Positions 33,685 through 44,070 of a stretch of DNA of 64,000 nucleotides are shown piece after piece. This DNA comes from Zerene cesonia (lineage: Eukaryota; Arthropoda; Insecta; Lepidoptera; Pieridae). The stretch lies in the NCBI RefSeq assembly GCF_012273895.1, contig NC_052114.1, positions 10,025,927-10,089,926 of the forward strand. Reading direction: 5' to 3'. Every line of letters begins with the position of its first letter. Within the stretch, counting starts at the first letter, position 1. The position numbers and the translations under genes were made by a program. The notes under the pieces were generated by a model. It did no database searches. It was given only the letters and a program-made list of their open reading frames with translations, and was not told where the DNA came from.

Positions 33685-33850
33685 ACCTAACCGCAACTCG
33701 CCGCGCCGGACGCCCCGCGGCGACGGAACGAAGCCGGACCGATCCGATCCGACCGATAGCGTGTAACGACATCAATCTTGTCGGGTCGCCTCCGTCCCGT
33801 CCCGTCTCGCGCGCGTGACGTCCCATCATTTGTCACTCGTAAAAAATTAC
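33685..33850. promoter_or_regulatory. CpG-rich island
   Basis: One of the densest CpG runs in the window: TCGCCGCGCCGGACGCCCCG, GGACCGATCCGATCCGACCG, CGTCCCGTCCCGTCTCGCGC, then GCGTGACGTCCC with a CRE-type TGACGTC at about 33816. There are short direct repeats (GATCC/GATCCGA, CCGTCC). No W or S similarity. It could be a promoter of an unannotated transcript or an enhancer. Confidence 0.4.
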
Positions 33851-34999
33851 CGGACCTGCTACGTCATTGCCAATTGCGTTGATCTTGTTTGACGATTTGT
33901 ATTGTTTTTTACTACAGTCAAAAAGCGGCATACATCTCGATAGTGTTCAATATTGGGAAGGCTTTGTTGGGATTAAAACAATATTAAAGGTCATTTTCTA
34001 TTCTATATCCTACACCAACTTTACCTACGACTGGAGCACTGAAATATAGTAGATAATGCTTTGTATATTATATAACTATAATAATCATTAACGTACTGTA
34101 ATTCCGATAGATTTTACCTATCAGTACATGCATTGAATTAATAACCCCTGTATGACATCGATACAAGTTAACAAACCGACACAATGAAATTCCGTGTCGA
34201 GTTATAAATGTACTCGATGTAATTATTTGCCAATGGACTGTCATGTCCAGTTAGCTAGAGCAAGGAGATATATATAAACAGCGAACATCAAGATATGGCA
34301 ATCTAGCGATAATTCAACTGAATGCAAAAAACCTTTCCTTTCCCTTATTCTTCAACTAAAAACGTTTATAAAAACGTATTTATTACGCATAAATTAATTA
34401 CAGAACTGTCATTTAACCTCCATTATAAATAAGATAAATTCAAACTGCGTTGAGTCTTGAGAGCACTATTCTATTTTTTCATACATAGAAATGTCGGCTA
34501 TAATGTTATATCACCTCCTTAATGATGATGCCGTTGAAATGTTTATATTCTTCTTTTGTTCAATAAATTCACTACTTTCACTTCTTCATAATAGTAAATG
34601 CCACCTAGTTAATTAAAGTGAATTTTTAGAGGTACGTAGTGTTAAAACAAATTAATACAATTAACATTGGCACGTTTAATATCCTGCCCTATTCAAAAGG
34701 CCTAAGTAGATTTTTCATACTTAAATTATGAACTTCTAAAATACTCGAAAAGCTGATTTGGATAACTTAAATATTTATCTAGATCTTGAGTATACCTATA
34801 TCCACATTTACTGCAAATGAACCGACAACTACTACCAACTAAAAACCAACATTTTTCCTTAACAATGCTACATAGAAAGTTATACATAAAGCTGTATTAA
34901 CTGGTTGTGTAACATCACCGAAAATATTATTTAGACCTCCATCCTGAGACCCGGTAGCTACCAATCAATAATATTGCAAGAACAAATCTGCTAACAGAT
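33851..34999. other. no gene seen
   Basis: AT-rich unique DNA with frames of at most 60 codons. Confidence 0.5.
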
Positions 35000-35260
35000 A
35001 TTTGAGCGATATCTATTATGTACAGTTTGCTTCACCTTTTTGCGGTCCACGGACAGTTCTCACAGACCCGAAGATTCCGAAATATTCGCCGAGTTTTTGC
35101 ATTCGTTTCCCACAAGAGATAAACGCGATAAATTTAATTAAAAGCGGTGTCGCGTGTAAAGGTTTACCGCAAATTTGTTCCCGATAAAGCCGCTGTTTAT
35201 TTGGCGGCCTGAGAAATGTGCTTTGGACGGACGTGTCATTTGTATGTAACAATCCCATTA
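35000..35260. promoter_or_regulatory. repeat-free lower-AT block
   Basis: Balanced composition with open frames on both strands (35002..35187 and 35016..35258), neither with a recognisable domain. It contains GATAA boxes (AGAGATAAACGCGATAAATT, CCCGATAAAGCC) and TTAATTA homeodomain-type cores. Overlapping frames on both strands argue for composition rather than coding. It is a candidate enhancer. Confidence 0.25.
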
Positions 35261-35476
35261 GCGGTCAACTTACTGTGTGTACTATACAATGCTCATATGT
35301 ATTTTTATGGATAGATATTCAAATATGTGGCAGGAATCGATCGGAAACCAAATAATAGAATATGACAATATTAACCTGAGATTTAAGATTAATATTAACC
35401 AATTTACATTAATCGATGTAGACATAGATCAGTACTTAATTTACATGTTCTTTTCTTCCTTACAATATGTACTTTT

Positions 35477-35672
35477 CTACATAGTACCTGTAAAGCAAAG
35501 TCGCTTCCCGCGTCTGTATGTATGTATACTTAGATCTTTAACTACGCAACGGATTTTGATAAGGTTTTCTATTAAATAGGTAGAGCGATTTAAGAGAAAG
35601 GTTTATATGTATAATAACATCTATTAAACTTCTCTGAATTTAACGCGTGCGAAGCCGCGGGCAAAAGCAAGT
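35477..35672 (-). repeat. family C interspersed repeat
   Basis: A near-complete minus-strand copy. The right end has AACTTGCTTTTGCCCGCGGC, the middle CCGTTGCGTAGTTAAAGATC, and the left end GCGGGAAGCGACTTTGCTTT with ACTATGTAG. Its head is immediately followed by the tail of the family J element at 35677. Confidence 0.75.
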
Positions 35673-35676
35673 TTAT

Positions 35677-35833
35677 TATAAATACGACAGTGTGTTTGTG
35701 GGTTGTTTTCTTTCTTTCACGTGTCAAGGGAGCGAATATATGACATGAATGTGTTGGAGATAGTTGGGAGGCTGGAGGGTGACATAGGCTACTTTCCATT
35801 GACTACGCGAGCTAAGCCCTGGGCGGAAAGCTA
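35677..35833 (-). repeat. family J interspersed repeat
   Basis: On the minus strand: CTAGCTTTCCGCCCAGGGCT, GCGTAGTCAATGGAAAGTAG, CCTATGTCACCCTCCAGCCT, ACGTGAAAGAAAGAAAACAA and a TTTATAATAAAC tail. It shares orientation with the abutting C copy. Confidence 0.7.
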
Positions 35834-37420
35834 GATATATATATTCTCGTTTACCTATGTTATTGTAACAATTTTTTAACTAACAATTAACGCACATTGT
35901 AGAACCACAAGAAACATCTTGTAATCATTTATTATACTCCATTCCTTTTCAAATAAGTTCCACAAAGCATTTGAAACACAGCGTTACTTATAGCAATAAA
36001 CTATTAAAGTCTTCCTCTTACATAACAATGTTAACATTCGATGGAAACTTTAATATACGATAATTAACTATCATTTATATTTTATTCATTGAACTACACT
36101 TATATAAAAAAGTGTATTACAAATGTACTTATTTCTGCAAGCAATAAAATGTTACAAGGCAATAGGCAGGGGAAGGATGATATCGGCTTATACCAAACGA
36201 TCAAAAAGCCCGCGAAAATGACGGCGTACAAAAAATATGGCGGGTGCTTTGTCGGCTCGCTCCTATATGCTCCTGCGCATACCACGCTACCAATTCTAAT
36301 CTAATTGGTTGTTTGAAGTGATATTAGTTTTTTCCTTTAATCAATAACTATGCAAGACTCGTTTTATTCTTTATATATAATTGAGTATATCACGCAAGTT
36401 ACGGTTATTCGATTTTCATAATCATAAGAATCGAGATTAAAGCAGTAAAAAATTAAAAGTTTATGAGTATTGCATTAATTGTAATTGGATGATTTTAAAA
36501 GAGGCATTAGCGGTGAATCTTCGCTTATAAACACGAATACAAGGCGTAGTTGAAAATACATAAAGAACGTAAACTTGCTTGTCATTTTATTTAAACATAG
36601 GTCAATTATACCTTCGAATGAATATAAATTATACCTTATGACCATTTTTAAGAATTACATTTTTTATGTTTCATTTTTATGAGATATCGGTGAAATCACA
36701 ATATGTTTTACCTACTATGAGATATAACACTGATCTTTTAACAAACCTTAACTTAGCAATGTAGAAAATCGTTCAAAATTCACAACTCTACAACTAAATG
36801 ATCCAAGCATTTTAAAAGTCAAAACTATGGTGAGTCGCACACATTACATAACTATAAAAAACTGATGTATTCTTCAAATAATAAAGGCGAGAGGCCTTCG
36901 TTAGAACTGTCGAAAACTCAATTATACCGACAAACAGCGCCGATTTTCAGCCATTCGGTTTTCACCTGACTCAGAAGTCTTCATTACAAGTAAAAAATAA
37001 AAGCAGTTGCTAATGACATGTTTATTATAAATTGTTAGGGCAGATGCGTCGCCCGCTGGTACTTCCCCATATCTGGGATATCAAATACTTCTAATTTTAT
37101 TTCAGTCGGTGGACATTTTTTGCCGGCTTCCAAACATCGGTTCCACTAGGGTTGTTCCATGATATTAATTAATTAGTTTAGATATCATACCGTTGTTTTT
37201 TACCTAACCCCTGGTATGTTTTCACAGTTGAGCGTTAGAATAATGAATTATTATGCGGAATGCGATAAAAACCTTGGACATTCAGAGAAAAAACTAACAT
37301 ATTAATGTTATAAAAATAATTGAAAATATCTAACAGCTGTGCTAGCTTATTATTATAGAAAATGTTATTGAAGTTTTTTGTTTCAGAAAAAATATATTAT
37401 ATAATAAATAGGTATCTATT

Positions 37421-37476
37421 GCTGCAGTGGTAACGATTCTTGTTACTCCAGGGGATGTGGGCTCGATTTCCACAAA
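37421..37476 (+). repeat. possible tRNA-like SINE head
   Basis: GCTGCAGTGGTAACGATTCT, then GGGGATGTGGGCTCGATTTC. The second holds a worn B box (GGCTCGATTTC) at tRNA-like distance from the A-box region. The body is not recognisable. Confidence 0.4.
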
Positions 37477-38221
37477 GAATTTTACAACTAATCTCGTAAT
37501 CTATAAAGGTAGTGTTGCTTGTTTACTTATTGTCATATTAACTAATATTTATAAATAAGTACGTTCAATTAATATAAGCTACACTTATTTTACCTAGTTC
37601 AAGAGAAAAACGCGTATCGTAAAATGGTAAATTTACCGCTTTCGAATCCTAGTCAAGTGGCCAGCTGAAAATCCGCGCCTTTCGTACATGTTTCTTACTT
37701 TATATGACTGAGCTTAGCTTTAGACTCAATCCTAAAATATTTATGGCCTAACAACAAAAAGGCTGAACAATAACATTACTTTTATAATCAATATGTTTAA
37801 TTTTTTAATTATAAATAGATATTTTCCTTATAAAATTTTGGACAGCCCTACTAATAAACGTGTGTTTCCCAAACCGCCGGCGACTATTTAGGGATTCCAC
37901 GTTGATTCCAATACCGATATATTCTGTTAATCCCACAGACTATTAATGTTCCTTTGTTTTAAATCGCCACGTTTCGTGAAGATAGTTTAATATATGAACT
38001 AGACTGAGAGGGTTATTCATAGCCTGGAATAGTGTGGTTAGATCTTTAATGAGAGAAATGAAATAAAAGAAAAGATTATTATCAAAATTGGTTTACCCGG
38101 TAAAAAGATCAGTATAAAGCCAAAAAAAAACAGTTGAAAATATGATATTTATCGCTACCACCTCTGCTTATCTCCGCGACATTAACAGAGTCATGGCTCA
38201 CGATACAAGTGTTTTTCCCTA

Positions 38222-38290
38222 ATCCACCCTTTAGGACGTCCTCTGTTGGACATAAGCCTTCCCAAAGTCCCTCATCTGTAAGATTACGTA
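38222..38290 (-). repeat. SINE-like 3' fragment (GTCCAACAGAGGACG type)
   Basis: On the minus strand AAGGCTTATGTCCAACAGAG followed by GACGTCCTAAAGGG. The same type is seen on the plus strand at 63795..63880. It is distinct from the S family, which has CAGCAGTGGGAAC here. Confidence 0.5.
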
Positions 38291-39078
38291 AATCCTAGAA
38301 AACCTATATGTCTTTTTCACATCTCGAATTTTACCCTTAGTTCTTAAGCCAGCCATCCGAGGCTGTGTAGCCGAATAGGAGTAATGATTGAAAAAGTAAT
38401 TCATGCATTTGCAATATGTGTTTATTAAAATGAGCACAAGCATATTAATATAGCCTACATTCTAAACTATAAGCATTCGATATCTCACGGTAGCATACCT
38501 AGCTACCGATTTACGTGGGAATCGAAACGTACATTAATTAATAATCATTAAATACTTTCAAATCATTCCAATTTAGTCAAATCTTATGCTCGCTTAGTCA
38601 TATAATATTCCATACGTTTTCGTTGTATCCTTATAAGACGCAAACGCGTGGCATGTAGAGTAAAGTTGGCAATGTTTATAATTTTTTGTTCTAAAATAGC
38701 GAGCTTATGCAAAAAATATGGAAAATTCTTTAGCGCAGTCTGGGAAAATTTACAAATTTATTTCCTTAAAGTGGTATTAATTAAAATTAATTTGATACTA
38801 CTGCTGTTTTTACAGACTACAGCTTTAATATACTATATGGTAATTTAATTTGTGTGTATTTTGATACATTGTGGAAGAAGGAAGGTATTATTCTTTAGGC
38901 GAAGGTAGTTTAATATTCTCGAAAAAACTTGTGAAGCAAACACCAATGAAAAATATTGAAATTTCAACTACACATTAAATGTGAGATCCAGTAGTCCTAC
39001 GTCTCATGGTAGACACTCATATAAGCACAAATACACAAACCCACAAATGTAGGACGACATCAGCTAATGGTTTTTCAC

Positions 39079-39123
39079 TACATGATCATCATTATCATCA
39101 TCAGCTCACATAGATATTCCTAC
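39079..39123 (-). repeat. S SINE, 3' tail, separated from its body
   Basis: On the minus strand GTAGTAGGAATATCTATGTG, then AGCTGATGATGATAATGATG. It is the continuation of the S copy at 39660..39845, from which it is cut off by the LINE insert between them. Confidence 0.8.
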
Positions 39124-39659
39124 TACAAACTCAAACTCAAACATTTATTCATTCAACTAGACTTCTTATAGAAGCACTTTTGAAACGTCATATTACACAG
39201 TTATAACATTTACCACCGGTTCGGAAGGCTGTTTCTACAGAGAAGAGCCGGCAAGAAACTCTGTAGTTGATTTTTTAAAATAATATACCTAAATTTTACA
39301 TTTTAATTCTACATAATATGTAACATATACATAACAATGATGCCCAAGAACTGTCCTGTGGTTCTTAAGCGACAACATTCCATGGATTGTCATCTTCCAT
39401 ATATTCATTAATGCTATAGTAGGCTCTCTGAACTAATACATTTAAGATAGTTTTTGAATTTAGCACTACTATACGATTTAATACTATGAGGAATTCTATT
39501 GTACAAGCGTATATCTTCTCCCATAAATGAATTTTTTACTTTAATAAGCCGGAAAATAGACATTTCAATGTCATTTCTGTTCCTCGTGTCATAACTATGA
39601 CTATCACCTACTTTTGTATGTAAGTCGATGTTATTATCTACGTGTAAGATGTTATAAAT
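39124..39659 (-). mobile_element. 5'-truncated non-LTR retrotransposon (family T)
   Basis: Minus-strand insert holding the last part of a reverse transcriptase frame (39365..39659), then a 240 bp 3' region with AGAGCCGGC-type and TGCTTCTATAAGAAGTC-type blocks, ending (TTTGAG)n. It is inserted inside an S SINE. Other 3' ends of this family in the window are at 22563, 26276, 45066, 46310 and 57655. I take it for a CR1/jockey-like LINE from the C-terminal motif; the clade needs a search. Confidence 0.8.
39365..39659 (-). pseudogene. C-terminal remnant of a LINE reverse transcriptase
   Basis: The frame reads HSYDTRNRNDIEMSIFRLIK, then RLYNRIPHSIKSYSSAKFKN. This is the conserved C-terminal stretch after the catalytic domain of CR1/jockey-type reverse transcriptases. 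Near 39415..39425 the frame is lost, and the continuation (RAYYSINEYMEDDNPWNVVA, stop at 39365) lies in another frame: one indel separates the two. The catalytic domain and endonuclease are absent. It is dead as a coding gene. The upstream part of the open frame is S-repeat sequence, not LINE. Confidence 0.75.
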
Positions 39660-39845
39660 ATATACTGTGTGCAGGGACACGAGCATCATGAGAGGGTTCA
39701 AGCCACAATCTATCACGCTGGCCAACTGCAGGTTGGCAGATGTCACATATCGCCGAACTTTTGATTCTTTGACATGTCGATTTTCTCACGATGTTTTCCT
39801 TCACTGTTTCAAGCAGTGGATGATGCACAAGAGTTCTCGTCCAAT
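39660..39845 (-). repeat. S SINE, body, split by LINE insertion
   Basis: On the minus strand TTGAAACAGTGAAGGAAAAC, AGAATCAAAAGTTCGGCGAT, ATGTGACATCTGCCAACCTG and TCGTGTCCCTGCA. It breaks off at the point where other copies continue with CAGTGGGAAC. That missing piece is found at 39079..39123, beyond the LINE. Confidence 0.8.
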
Positions 39846-41219
39846 TACATACCAATATATCAAACAAAGCTGCGACAAACCATCCCCGCCCCCCGCCGCG
39901 CACCGAGACAGTTGCAGTCACCGCGGGTGCACCCTAAACGTCTATATCAAGGATCACATCGCATTGTCTACGATTTATGGCCGGTAGGTGGCGCCCCGTA
40001 GGAAAATTACGACGAATAATAATTGATTAATAGACCCAGATTGTATCTCGATGACATTCCACCGGCGAGATCAGTGGCTAATTAATTTAAATGAACCGAT
40101 GGGAGCGGATGATGGGAGCTGTACTGTTTCGAACTTGGCAGATACAGATTCTTGAATAGGATTATTGTAGGGGTTGAGATTTATAATATAAAAAGCTCAA
40201 ATCACTAGCTCCACTTTTGTTCGCTTTAATTTTAATATAAAGACAAAAACTACGACCAGTTTCAATATGATCGTCAGACCCCCTCCTTGCTATAAATAAA
40301 CTCCCACCAGCTATACCACGTCCCTATTCCTAAAAACTAGTAATAAGTAGGTACTTATTAATATAATGGATCTTAATCATTCATGACAATTGATTTTTCT
40401 GTACAATATTTCTTTATCACAATTGATTTTAATTTTGTATCCATGGGTTGTGATCCATTCTAAGTACGTATGAAGTATCGTAATTGGAACGAAGTATGAA
40501 ATTCAAATCAAGACTTATCCTTTCTGGCTCTCAGTTAAACTAGGTAAAACTAATCGAGTCGTCTCGAATATATTCTAGGTTTCTTGCTGTGCAATTTTTG
40601 ATTGAATAGATTTGGTCTTAGTATCACACCGACATAGACGTTAAGGTTTAGTGAAATCAATAAATAAATACTCACGCTCATATCAATAAATCAACACAAT
40701 AAAAAATAACAAAACACAACTAACCAATAGACAAACTAGACCCCTGAATCTAGTAGAGGTCAAAAAACAAAAACCCTTTATTGATTTAAAGTCATCGATG
40801 AACGATAAGACAAGAGCCGCTCGGCTTCGGGCTAGCCATTACAGAATATTACCAAACTCATAAATATCAACACTATTTACTGGAATGCAAATAAAATATA
40901 TGCCTCTATAGTGTATGTTATATGACTATAAGCTTACGATTGTTTGTATTGTTTATTTATTTATTTATTCTTCATAGCGCATTTACAAAAATATTAAACA
41001 GATATAAAATTAAAAGCAGTAACTTAAAACTAGTACACAAATGGCGGACTTATGGCTAAAAGTCATCTCTACTAGGCAACCGTAATTGTTTTGTATATAT
41101 TCTAAGTGATGCTATCTATATATTGAAATATATATGTTTTATATGAAACACGAGAAAGTGCATTTTACCTTCACAATTTTAATATTAAAAAAAGAAGTGT
41201 TGTTGTTATTCTTGATCGA
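39846..41219. other. no gene seen
   Basis: About 39880..40100 is CG-richer (CCCCGCCCCCCGCCGCGCAC; CCACCGGCGAGATCAGTGGC). The frames there are an extension of the S repeat. The rest is AT-rich. Confidence 0.4.
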
Positions 41220-41345
41220 GAACCTTACCTTACCAGCTCCCAGCTCCCGTGGCCTCTTCACTAAAGCGGTTCGACGGAATACAATAGGGTTTTAGTGGGT
41301 AGGAATCCGACACAACCCACGGCTGCCTCCCCGGTGGCCGTGGGT
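41220..41345 (+). repeat. LINE-like 3' fragment
   Basis: GGTTTTAGTGGGTAGGAATC, CGACACAACCCACGGCTGCC, TCCCCGGTGGCCGTGGGTA. I recall this as a widespread lepidopteran LINE terminus. ACCCACGG and CCGTGGGT form a stem around the CTCCCCGGT loop. No coding part remains. Confidence 0.45.
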
Positions 41346-41612
41346 ATCTATGCAATATTCCCCACTCAAAAAATATATCAATTAATTATTGAATGTTAGT
41401 ATTTTCTTGTGTTTGATTTTTCGCGAGTATTATACATTTAGAAATTAAAAACTTTTTAACGGATTTTAAACGCGATTTATTCATTATATTATTAACCCGA
41501 CGTTTCGAACACTTTACAGCGAGCGTGGTCACGCGGAGACTGAGATGTTATATGTCTTGAAGGTCATACAAAAATTGTTGTTTGTTAACTACCTCCACCT
41601 ATTTCTCCGCAG

Positions 41613-41767
41613 TTAGTATGTGGAGTATTTTTCTGGATGTTGGCAGTATTGGCTGATAGTGTCGTCTGTTCTTTTGGTATGTCTGACATGGGGTTTTAAA
41701 TTCTTGATAACAGGATCCCAGGTGTTGGAAAGATGTAAACCATCTTCTCTATTGAAATTTGGATGTT
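41613..41767 (-). pseudogene. Penelope-like C-terminal coding remnant
   Basis: Minus-strand reading: KHPNFNREDGLHLSNTWDPV, followed by about 40 less conserved residues to a stop at 41613. KHP-NFNREDG and the L-LS--W pattern stand just after the GIY-YIG nuclease domain in lepidopteran Penelope-like proteins as I remember them. The nuclease itself is absent because the sequence flips strand immediately upstream. Confidence 0.65.
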
Positions 41768-41771
41768 TAAT

Positions 41772-42017
41772 CACACAGTGTATAGGAAAACCACACATAC
41801 TGATAGGTACCTCAATGGTGAATCCCACCACCACCCCTGTCAACTCGCTTCTGTCGGTAAATCATTGTTTCAGAGAGCCTGCCACCTCTGTGATGCTGCC
41901 CACCTCAGCGGGGAACTGCAGCATGTCGAGCGAGTACTACGTGAAAACAAGCTGCAGACACGGCATCACAGAAGTCGAATGAAGCCACACACAGTTGAAC
42001 GACCAGTCTCCCCGTGA
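41772..42017 (+). pseudogene. Penelope-like reverse-transcriptase connector remnant
   Basis: Plus-strand reading: NHTVYRKTTHTDRYL, SHHHPCQLASVGKSLFQRAC, LSGELQHVERVL, then a stop at about 42017. The VYRK-THTDRYL and SHHHP-Q motifs mark the region between the Penelope-type reverse transcriptase core and the linker to the nuclease. No catalytic residues are kept. The frame runs straight into the terminal repeat. Confidence 0.7.
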
Positions 42018-42107
42018 CCACGCTCGCTGTAAAGTGTTCGAAACGTCGGGTTAATAATATAATGAATAAATCGCGTTTAAAATCCGTTAAAAAGTTTTAA
42101 TTTCTAT

Positions 42108-43360
42108 TTGAATGTTTTTTAATTTTGATTGATGACACAAATGATTTTAAATGCTTTTAATGATATTTGCTTCTAGTATAGATAACCTTCACCTGCCACC
42201 ACATATCTAAATTCTGCCACAAAAACGAAGAACAGAGATGTCAAAGTTTTTATATAAAAAGCAAATATTCGAGACATCAATTCTGACAAACACGTAAAGA
42301 ATGTCGAACCGTTGACCCCGGCCGCATATTTCGGTAATAATATATATTCAAAACTTTTTCATGTCACAATCGATTTATCGATTCTATTAATAAAACAAAT
42401 AAAGCGCTCCACGGAGCTTGTAATCTAATTTAAAAGCCACATACTTGTCTTAATTTATAGCTGCCATGTCATAGATAGCATCTATCTAATGTTAGCTAAC
42501 AGAAGCCACGTTATTACTGTGGCCGAAACTATTTCTTCAACGACGTTTAAACGCAAGCTTCTGGTCTCATCGGTATTTACGTGAATGTATGTAAACAGGA
42601 GATTATACCAGTTGGTGATATCTTTACCGAGTTTCGTTGCTCGCGTCGATTTTGAACCAGAAGATCAACTGTAAAACACGTGAAGATATTTTAAATAGAA
42701 ATTCACTAATAAAATAACACTTCTTTGAATCAATTAACAGTCTAACTGTTAATTGATGAAATAACACATACAAATATTATATTCGATAGTTAGAAATACT
42801 ATGGCATTTTGTGGTATAGTAGATTTATTAAATACTAGCTGCGCCCCGCGGTTTCACCCGCGTAAGTCCGTATCCCGTAAGAATATCGGGATAAAAAGTT
42901 GCCTATATGTTATTCCAGTTATCCAGTTGTCTACGTACCAAATTTCATGGCAAATGGTGCAGTAGTTTTTACGTGAAAGAGTAACAAACATCCATACATC
43001 CATACAAACTTTCGCATTTATAATATTAATAGGATTCGTTCCTCGTGATCCGAATGAAGCAAACAAAAAGAAGATATTGTAGAACTTTGGTCTATTATTA
43101 TAATCGTTAGTTTGTCACTTGCAAAAAATCACCAGACAAAAAATGATTCGTTCACGATCCACTAGAGAAATAAAACTGAAACATCATTGAAACTATGCCG
43201 TCCAACTTACATCTAATAATGGAGAGTACTTTCCTCTACATGATTTCGTTGACAAAATCGATAAGAAAATTCAGTTTGAAATATATAGATAACAAAATAA
43301 GTGATTTTAGAATAGCATATTACGAACAAGTTACCATATTGAAGCTACATTTATAAATTC
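42108..43360. other. no gene seen apart from one repeat
   Basis: Apart from family A at 42835..43035, unique sequence. A small hairpin, TCAATTAACAG-tctaa-CTGTTAATTGA, lies at 42730..42756. Confidence 0.45.
42835..43035 (+). repeat. family A interspersed repeat
   Basis: Complete copy, CTAGCTGCGCCCCGCGGTTT to CGCATTTATAATATTAATAG GATT. One of the best preserved in the window. CATGGCAAATGGTGCAGTAG differs from the usual CATTGCAATCGGTTCAGTAG. Confidence 0.85.
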
Positions 43361-44070
43361 CCTTGAACATGCGGTTACAAAACTCGAACACCGTTTTATT
43401 ATCTAGCTACACGTTCAACAATTGTTTCTTACATGATAAGCGGGCCGTAAACCCTACGGCGGAAACTTTCATAGCTCGTACTGTGCAGAACAACAAACAT
43501 TCCTTGGCATGGCTTGGTAACCGCGGAAGTGGAGGGGGGCGTCGCGTGATTTATTCTAATTTTTCAAGCGAACTAATTAATTACCCTAATTTATTGCCCA
43601 GCCAGCTACACTTACATTTGTTTACGCAATTAGTGCTCTCAGGAACGTTGATTGCATCTCGCCGGCGCGCTGAAATTGTCCACGGTTAACAATTAAAATT
43701 AACGCTGTTGTTATAATAACATTCTTTCTCAGTCTATTAACATTTTTGGGCGATATTTTTGATAAGATTTTCGGTAATAACGTGATGTCGGGAGCGATAG
43801 ACCGAGTGACGATTTGTCTGCGAGCCGGTCGCTATAACTAAACCCTCTTATCGGGTTTAGGGTTCTTTCGACACCCTTTGATGTGTACAATCTGGTCTTT
43901 ATCTCGTCGCAGTAAGGTGCAAGCCGCGCTGTCTTATCTCCGTGTACTCTAATCGTCGGATGCTAATTAAATTCAATGGGCCACCTGTCTGTTTGTCCGA
44001 TCGCTACCGAATACTTCTAATTAATAAAAAGGCCGCGTTCAAGTTAATGACACGTTTTGTTGAGATCTTC
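43361..44070. promoter_or_regulatory. repeat-free lower-AT segment, candidate enhancer
   Basis: Over 700 bp of balanced sequence without any repeat I recognise. It contains homeodomain-type cores (AACTAATTAATTACC, GCTAATTAAATTC), GATA-type CTTATC sites and an 8 bp-arm hairpin CTAAACCC-tcttatc-GGGTTTAG (43838..43860). A plus-strand frame (43363..43689) shows no domain. Composition and lack of insertions suggest constraint. Coding cannot be excluded without a search. Confidence 0.35.

Larger units (their letters stand above)
35834..39078. other. no gene seen apart from repeat fragments
   Basis: Contains 37421..37476 and 38222..38290. About 36165..36300 is lower in AT, and both strands are open there without a domain. 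37040..37150 includes GATGCGTCGCCCGCTGGTAC. No exon supported. Confidence 0.4.
41408..42105. mobile_element. inverted, internally deleted Penelope-like element (family P)
   Basis: A 32 bp extension (41408..41439, starting TGTGTTTGATTTTT) is followed by two long inverted arms, 41440..41539 and 42004..42105. Each carries AACGGATTTTAAACGCGATT and the GTTCGAAACGTCGGGTTA block. The interior codes on both strands: the plus half (41772..42017) has the post-catalytic motif VYRKTTHTDRYL...SHHHP, and the minus half (41613..41767) has KHPNFNREDG near a C-terminus. The halves meet tail-outward at about 41768. The catalytic domain is gone. I recall Penelope-like elements having inverted terminal repeats with a ~34 bp extension, which fits. 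Confidence 0.75.

Noticed and set aside
39667..39987. 106-codon plus-strand open frame
   Set aside because: It is the reverse strand of an S repeat plus a CG-rich flank.
41620..41982. 120-codon plus-strand frame starting MEYFSGCWQY
   Set aside because: This is in a different frame and strand from the Penelope-like motifs. Its first part is antisense to the C-terminal remnant, so it is a shadow.
41389..42116. TTGAATGTT as target duplication of the large Penelope-like copy
   Set aside because: The 9-mers (41389..41397 and 42108..42116) lie 10 and 2 bp outside the inferred ends, so they do not abut the element. Possibly chance in AT-rich DNA.
43363..43689. 108-codon frame as an exon
   Set aside because: There is no domain, the ATG context is weak, and the reading has low-information composition. 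I prefer a regulatory reading of the segment.
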